A stretch of 64,000 nucleotides of DNA from assembly GCA_016712565.1 (NCBI GenBank), contig JADJQU010000010.1:148000-211999 (forward strand). Reading direction: 5' to 3'. This stretch comes from Planctomycetota bacterium (GTDB taxonomy: Bacteria; Planctomycetota; UBA1135; GCA-002686595). The notes below the pieces were generated by a model. The model saw nothing but the letters and a program-made list of their open reading frames with translations. It had not been told where the DNA came from and did no database searches. The position numbers and the translations under genes are program-made. Position 1 is the stretch's first letter, and each line of letters opens with the position of its first letter. Of the stretch, positions 62,246 through 64,000 are shown in pieces.

Positions 62246-62593
62246 GGCGCCGCGCCGCCGGGCAAGGACGCCGCCCCACCCGGCCCGGGCGGTGCCGCCG
62301 AGCCGGCTTGCGCCGTAAACCACGTATTTTCAGACATTTACCTCGCCGGCCCCGCGCCGCCAGCCCGCCACGGACCGACTCTGGGGCCTCGGCGGCGAGT
62401 GGTGGCGCCCCGGGCGAGGCCTGGCCCGCCAGATCGGCGTCGCGCCCGAAGGGGGCACGACGCGGGCCCGCGGGATGCGGCGAGGTGCTCGGAACTGGGC
62501 TGATGCAGGGGCCTCGGGCAGCCACGGCGCGCTCCCGCAGCGTTCGTCCTCGTGCCCACTCGCGATCCGATGGCGCGACCTCGCTCGCCGCGT
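62246..62593. other. Intergenic region before tRNA-Gly
   Basis: About 350 bases with no convincing gene. An AT-rich patch, GTAAA (62315-62319) to TTTAC (62337-62341), forms a weak inverted repeat and is unusual for this DNA. I looked for RNase P, tmRNA and SRP RNA signatures and recognised none. Confidence 0.4.
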
Positions 62594-62599
62594 TACCCT
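62594..62599 (+). promoter_or_regulatory. -10 element TACCCT of the tRNA gene
   Basis: TACCCT ends 19 bases before the mature tRNA 5' end, a normal position for a tRNA promoter -10. It is the same hexamer seen before several protein genes. Confidence 0.55.
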
Positions 62600-62618
62600 C
62601 CCTCCCCGAACGAAATCC

Positions 62619-62694
62619 GCGGGCGTAGCTCAGTTGGTAGAGCGCAACCTTCCCAAGGTTGATGTCGAGGGTTCAAGTCCCTTCGCCCGCTCCA
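62619..62694 (+). tRNA. tRNA-Gly, anticodon CCC
   Basis: Cloverleaf by hand: acceptor GCGGGCG / CGCCCGC, D arm GCTC ... GAGC, anticodon stem CAACC / GGTTG with loop TTCCCAA (anticodon CCC, glycine), variable loop, T stem GAGGG / CCCTT with TTCAAGT, discriminator T, and an encoded CCA at the 3' end. It reads GGG, a common glycine codon at this GC content. Confidence 0.95.
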
Positions 62695-62728
62695 GTCGCG
62701 GTTGAGGCGTTCCCGACGCGGACTGCCG

Positions 62729-63426
62729 ATGATCAACAAGAAATACCCTTCGTCGATTTGGGCTGAACTGGTGGCCGAAGCTGAAGTTGTGAGCCGGGAG
62801 CTCATCAAGCTCCTTGACAAGCGCCAGTTGTGGAGAGCCCACAATGCCACCCTCGTAGGCAACGGCGTCGAGGGGCCGACGGCACTTGTCCATCACTGGC
62901 TGCACGAGAACTACTTGGATTCGATCATCATCGGACTTCGACGCGCGCTTGACGACGACAAGCAGGCCACGTCACTTGTGAAGTTGCTCCAGAAGATCGA
63001 ACGGCGGCAATCAGAATTTACGCTTGTCCGTTTTCAAACCCTGTACACGGACACCCTTGCAGCGTTTGGCAAGGAGCTAGCGGGCGCGGACTTTGGCCGA
63101 TTCTCTAGAGATGGCGTTGAAATTGACGGTGAACTGATCAAAGCTGACATCCTGCGGCTGAAAAGAGATCATGCCCGACTCCTGGAAGCCGCAAACACAC
63201 GGTCGCGCACTTCAACCCTGGGCATCGGGTTCAGACCCCTGCGGCCATTGACGCTTTCGGAGATCTTGACGGCGCTCTGGGTGACGTGGTGGAGGTGATG
63301 AACAAGTACCTGGTCTTGCTCACTGCGTGTCAGTCGTGCAACGAGACTGCCATCCCGTTCCGCTACGAGCGGGCTTTCGAGGCCATGATTGCGGCGGCAC
63401 GGAATGACGAGAAGGGCCTGGATTGA
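62729..63426 (+). pseudogene. HEPN/AbiU2-like protein gene with a frameshift
   Basis: The gene starts 34 bases after the tRNA. The first frame (62729-63298) gives M-I-N-K-K-Y-P-S-S-I-W-A ... L-W-R-A-H-N-A-T and G-L-R-R-A-L-D-D-D-K-Q-A-T-S-L-V-K-L-L, like the AbiU2-type HEPN family (abortive infection). At about 63192-63200 the frame breaks. Shifted by one base it continues T-V-A-H-F-N-P-G-H-R-V and then G-D-V-V-E-V-M-N-K-Y-L-V-L-L-T to TGA at 63426. R-D-H-A-R-L-L ... V-A-H is where the HEPN catalytic R-x4-6-H would be, so the break hits the active site. Lower GC than the rest of the window. Confidence 0.7.
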
Positions 63427-63459
63427 CCCCGACCTCATTACCACGAACCGCGTCGTCGG

Positions 63460-64000
63460 CAGCAAGTGGACCAGGACCTGTCCGCCGACGTGGATTTTAC
63501 CGCTACGCGCTGACCTACGACCGGAACTCCGAACATCACGAAGGCGGACCAGGCGGACGACAGCAACGCGAACCGGTCGCGGACAGCCACGTCGCTTCGA
63601 CATCGCTACGATGGACAGCCTGGGAACCGCCTCACCGTGGCGGACGAGGTTTTTCCAGCGGCTGGGTCACGTCGCGGACCCGCAAACGGAGTGGACGCTG
63701 ACGCAGACCGGGGAACTGGTCGCTGGACAAGCTCGACCTGAACGGGGACGCCGACCGGAGTGTTACGGACGAGTGGCGGAACTCAAAGACCTTCAACAAG
63801 GTCAACGAGATCGGGACCCACGACCTGGACGCCACCCAGGAACCACCGGGGACAACTCCACCCTGGCCTACGACCCGGCCGGGAACATGACGAACGACAG
63901 GACCGACTACAAGTACGAGTGGGACACCTTCTACCATCCCCGGAAGGTCAAGACCCAGGGCGGGTACTGGTCGCTGAGTACCGCTACAACGGCCTGGGTA
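63460..64000 (+). pseudogene. RHS/YD-repeat protein remnant, several frameshifts, runs off the window
   Basis: Typical YD-repeat phrases appear in changing frames: Y-A-L-T-Y-D-R-N-S then N-I-T-K-A-D-Q-A-D-D-S-N, H-R-Y-D-G-Q-P-G-N-R-L-T-V-A-D-E, L-D-K-L-D-L-N-G-D-A-D-R, L-A-Y-D-P-A-G-N-M-T-N-D and finally V-L-V-A-E-Y-R-Y-N-G-L-G at the window edge. At least four single-base shifts are needed to join them, and no start codon or signal is seen, so this is a decayed or poorly sequenced internal piece. The 3' end lies outside the window. Confidence 0.8.

Noticed and set aside
62246..62593. A structured RNA (RNase P, tmRNA or SRP RNA) before the tRNA
   Set aside because: None of the conserved core sequences of these RNAs was found.

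Overview
The window looks like chromosomal DNA of a very GC-rich member of the Planctomycetota, probably one of the deep, poorly cultured lineages; this placement is inferred. The reasons are: a receptor-type Ser/Thr kinase with a DWG motif fused to a formylglycine-generating-enzyme-like domain and paired with a TTRW-type ECF sigma factor; an ECF sigma factor with a long C-terminal extracytoplasmic extension; three secreted proteases of different folds that end in a related C-terminal domain (beginning around N-S-x-G and ending in an x-W-x-R-D ... L-S-x-G-L block) which I know mainly from planctomycetes; and many secreted or lipid-anchored proteins. Genes are densely packed, with ATGA or GTGA overlaps in most operons.

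Layout. 1-2.2 kb: 3' part of an M36-like protease with a terminator. 2.3-10.1 kb: GT-C and GT2 glycosyltransferases, a sulfatase-fold lipoprotein, a secreted protein and a zinc gluzincin. 10.2-11.6 kb (minus): an MIP18/SufT-like protein and an EamA permease. 11.9-16.9 kb: a degenerate amidohydrolase, a double amidohydrolase and a small lipoprotein. 17.2-19.6 kb: an unknown protein and an SGNH-like protein. 19.9-24.0 kb: a protein of unknown function coupled to an HD-GYP protein, then an SRPBCC protein. 24.0-27.2 kb (minus): two tandem B12-binding radical SAM paralogues. 27.6-30.6 kb: a YwiC-like membrane protein, gamma-glutamyltransferase and a YqhA-family protein. 30.8-36.3 kb: two kinase loci, one followed by two tiny paralogous membrane proteins, the other preceded by its sigma factor. 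36.4-46.1 kb: an M12-like protease, two inactivated gluzincin paralogues, thioredoxin-fold proteins and a membrane-tethered sigma factor. 46.7-49.9 kb: a frameshifted TlpA-like gene and an LtaS-like enzyme. 50.0-52.1 kb (minus): ECF sigma / zinc anti-sigma / Cys-containing LTxxQ protein / 13-Cys protein, arranged like a metal or thiol stress system. 52.3-62.2 kb: a secreted PPC-domain protein, a DASS transporter, beta-sandwich-repeat proteins, a trypsin-like protease cut by an in-frame TAG, and DUF4185 and DinB proteins. 62.6-64.0 kb: tRNA-Gly(CCC), then lower-GC DNA with a frameshifted HEPN/AbiU2-like gene and an RHS/YD-repeat remnant, which looks like tRNA-adjacent acquired DNA.

Regulation. 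A TAnnnT hexamer, usually as G-C-T-A-(C/G)-n-n-T, recurs about 6-50 bases before start codons and 19 bases before the tRNA. I read it as the -10 element of the housekeeping promoter. Many spacings are so short that the mRNAs would be leaderless, which fits the scarcity of Shine-Dalgarno sequences at those starts.
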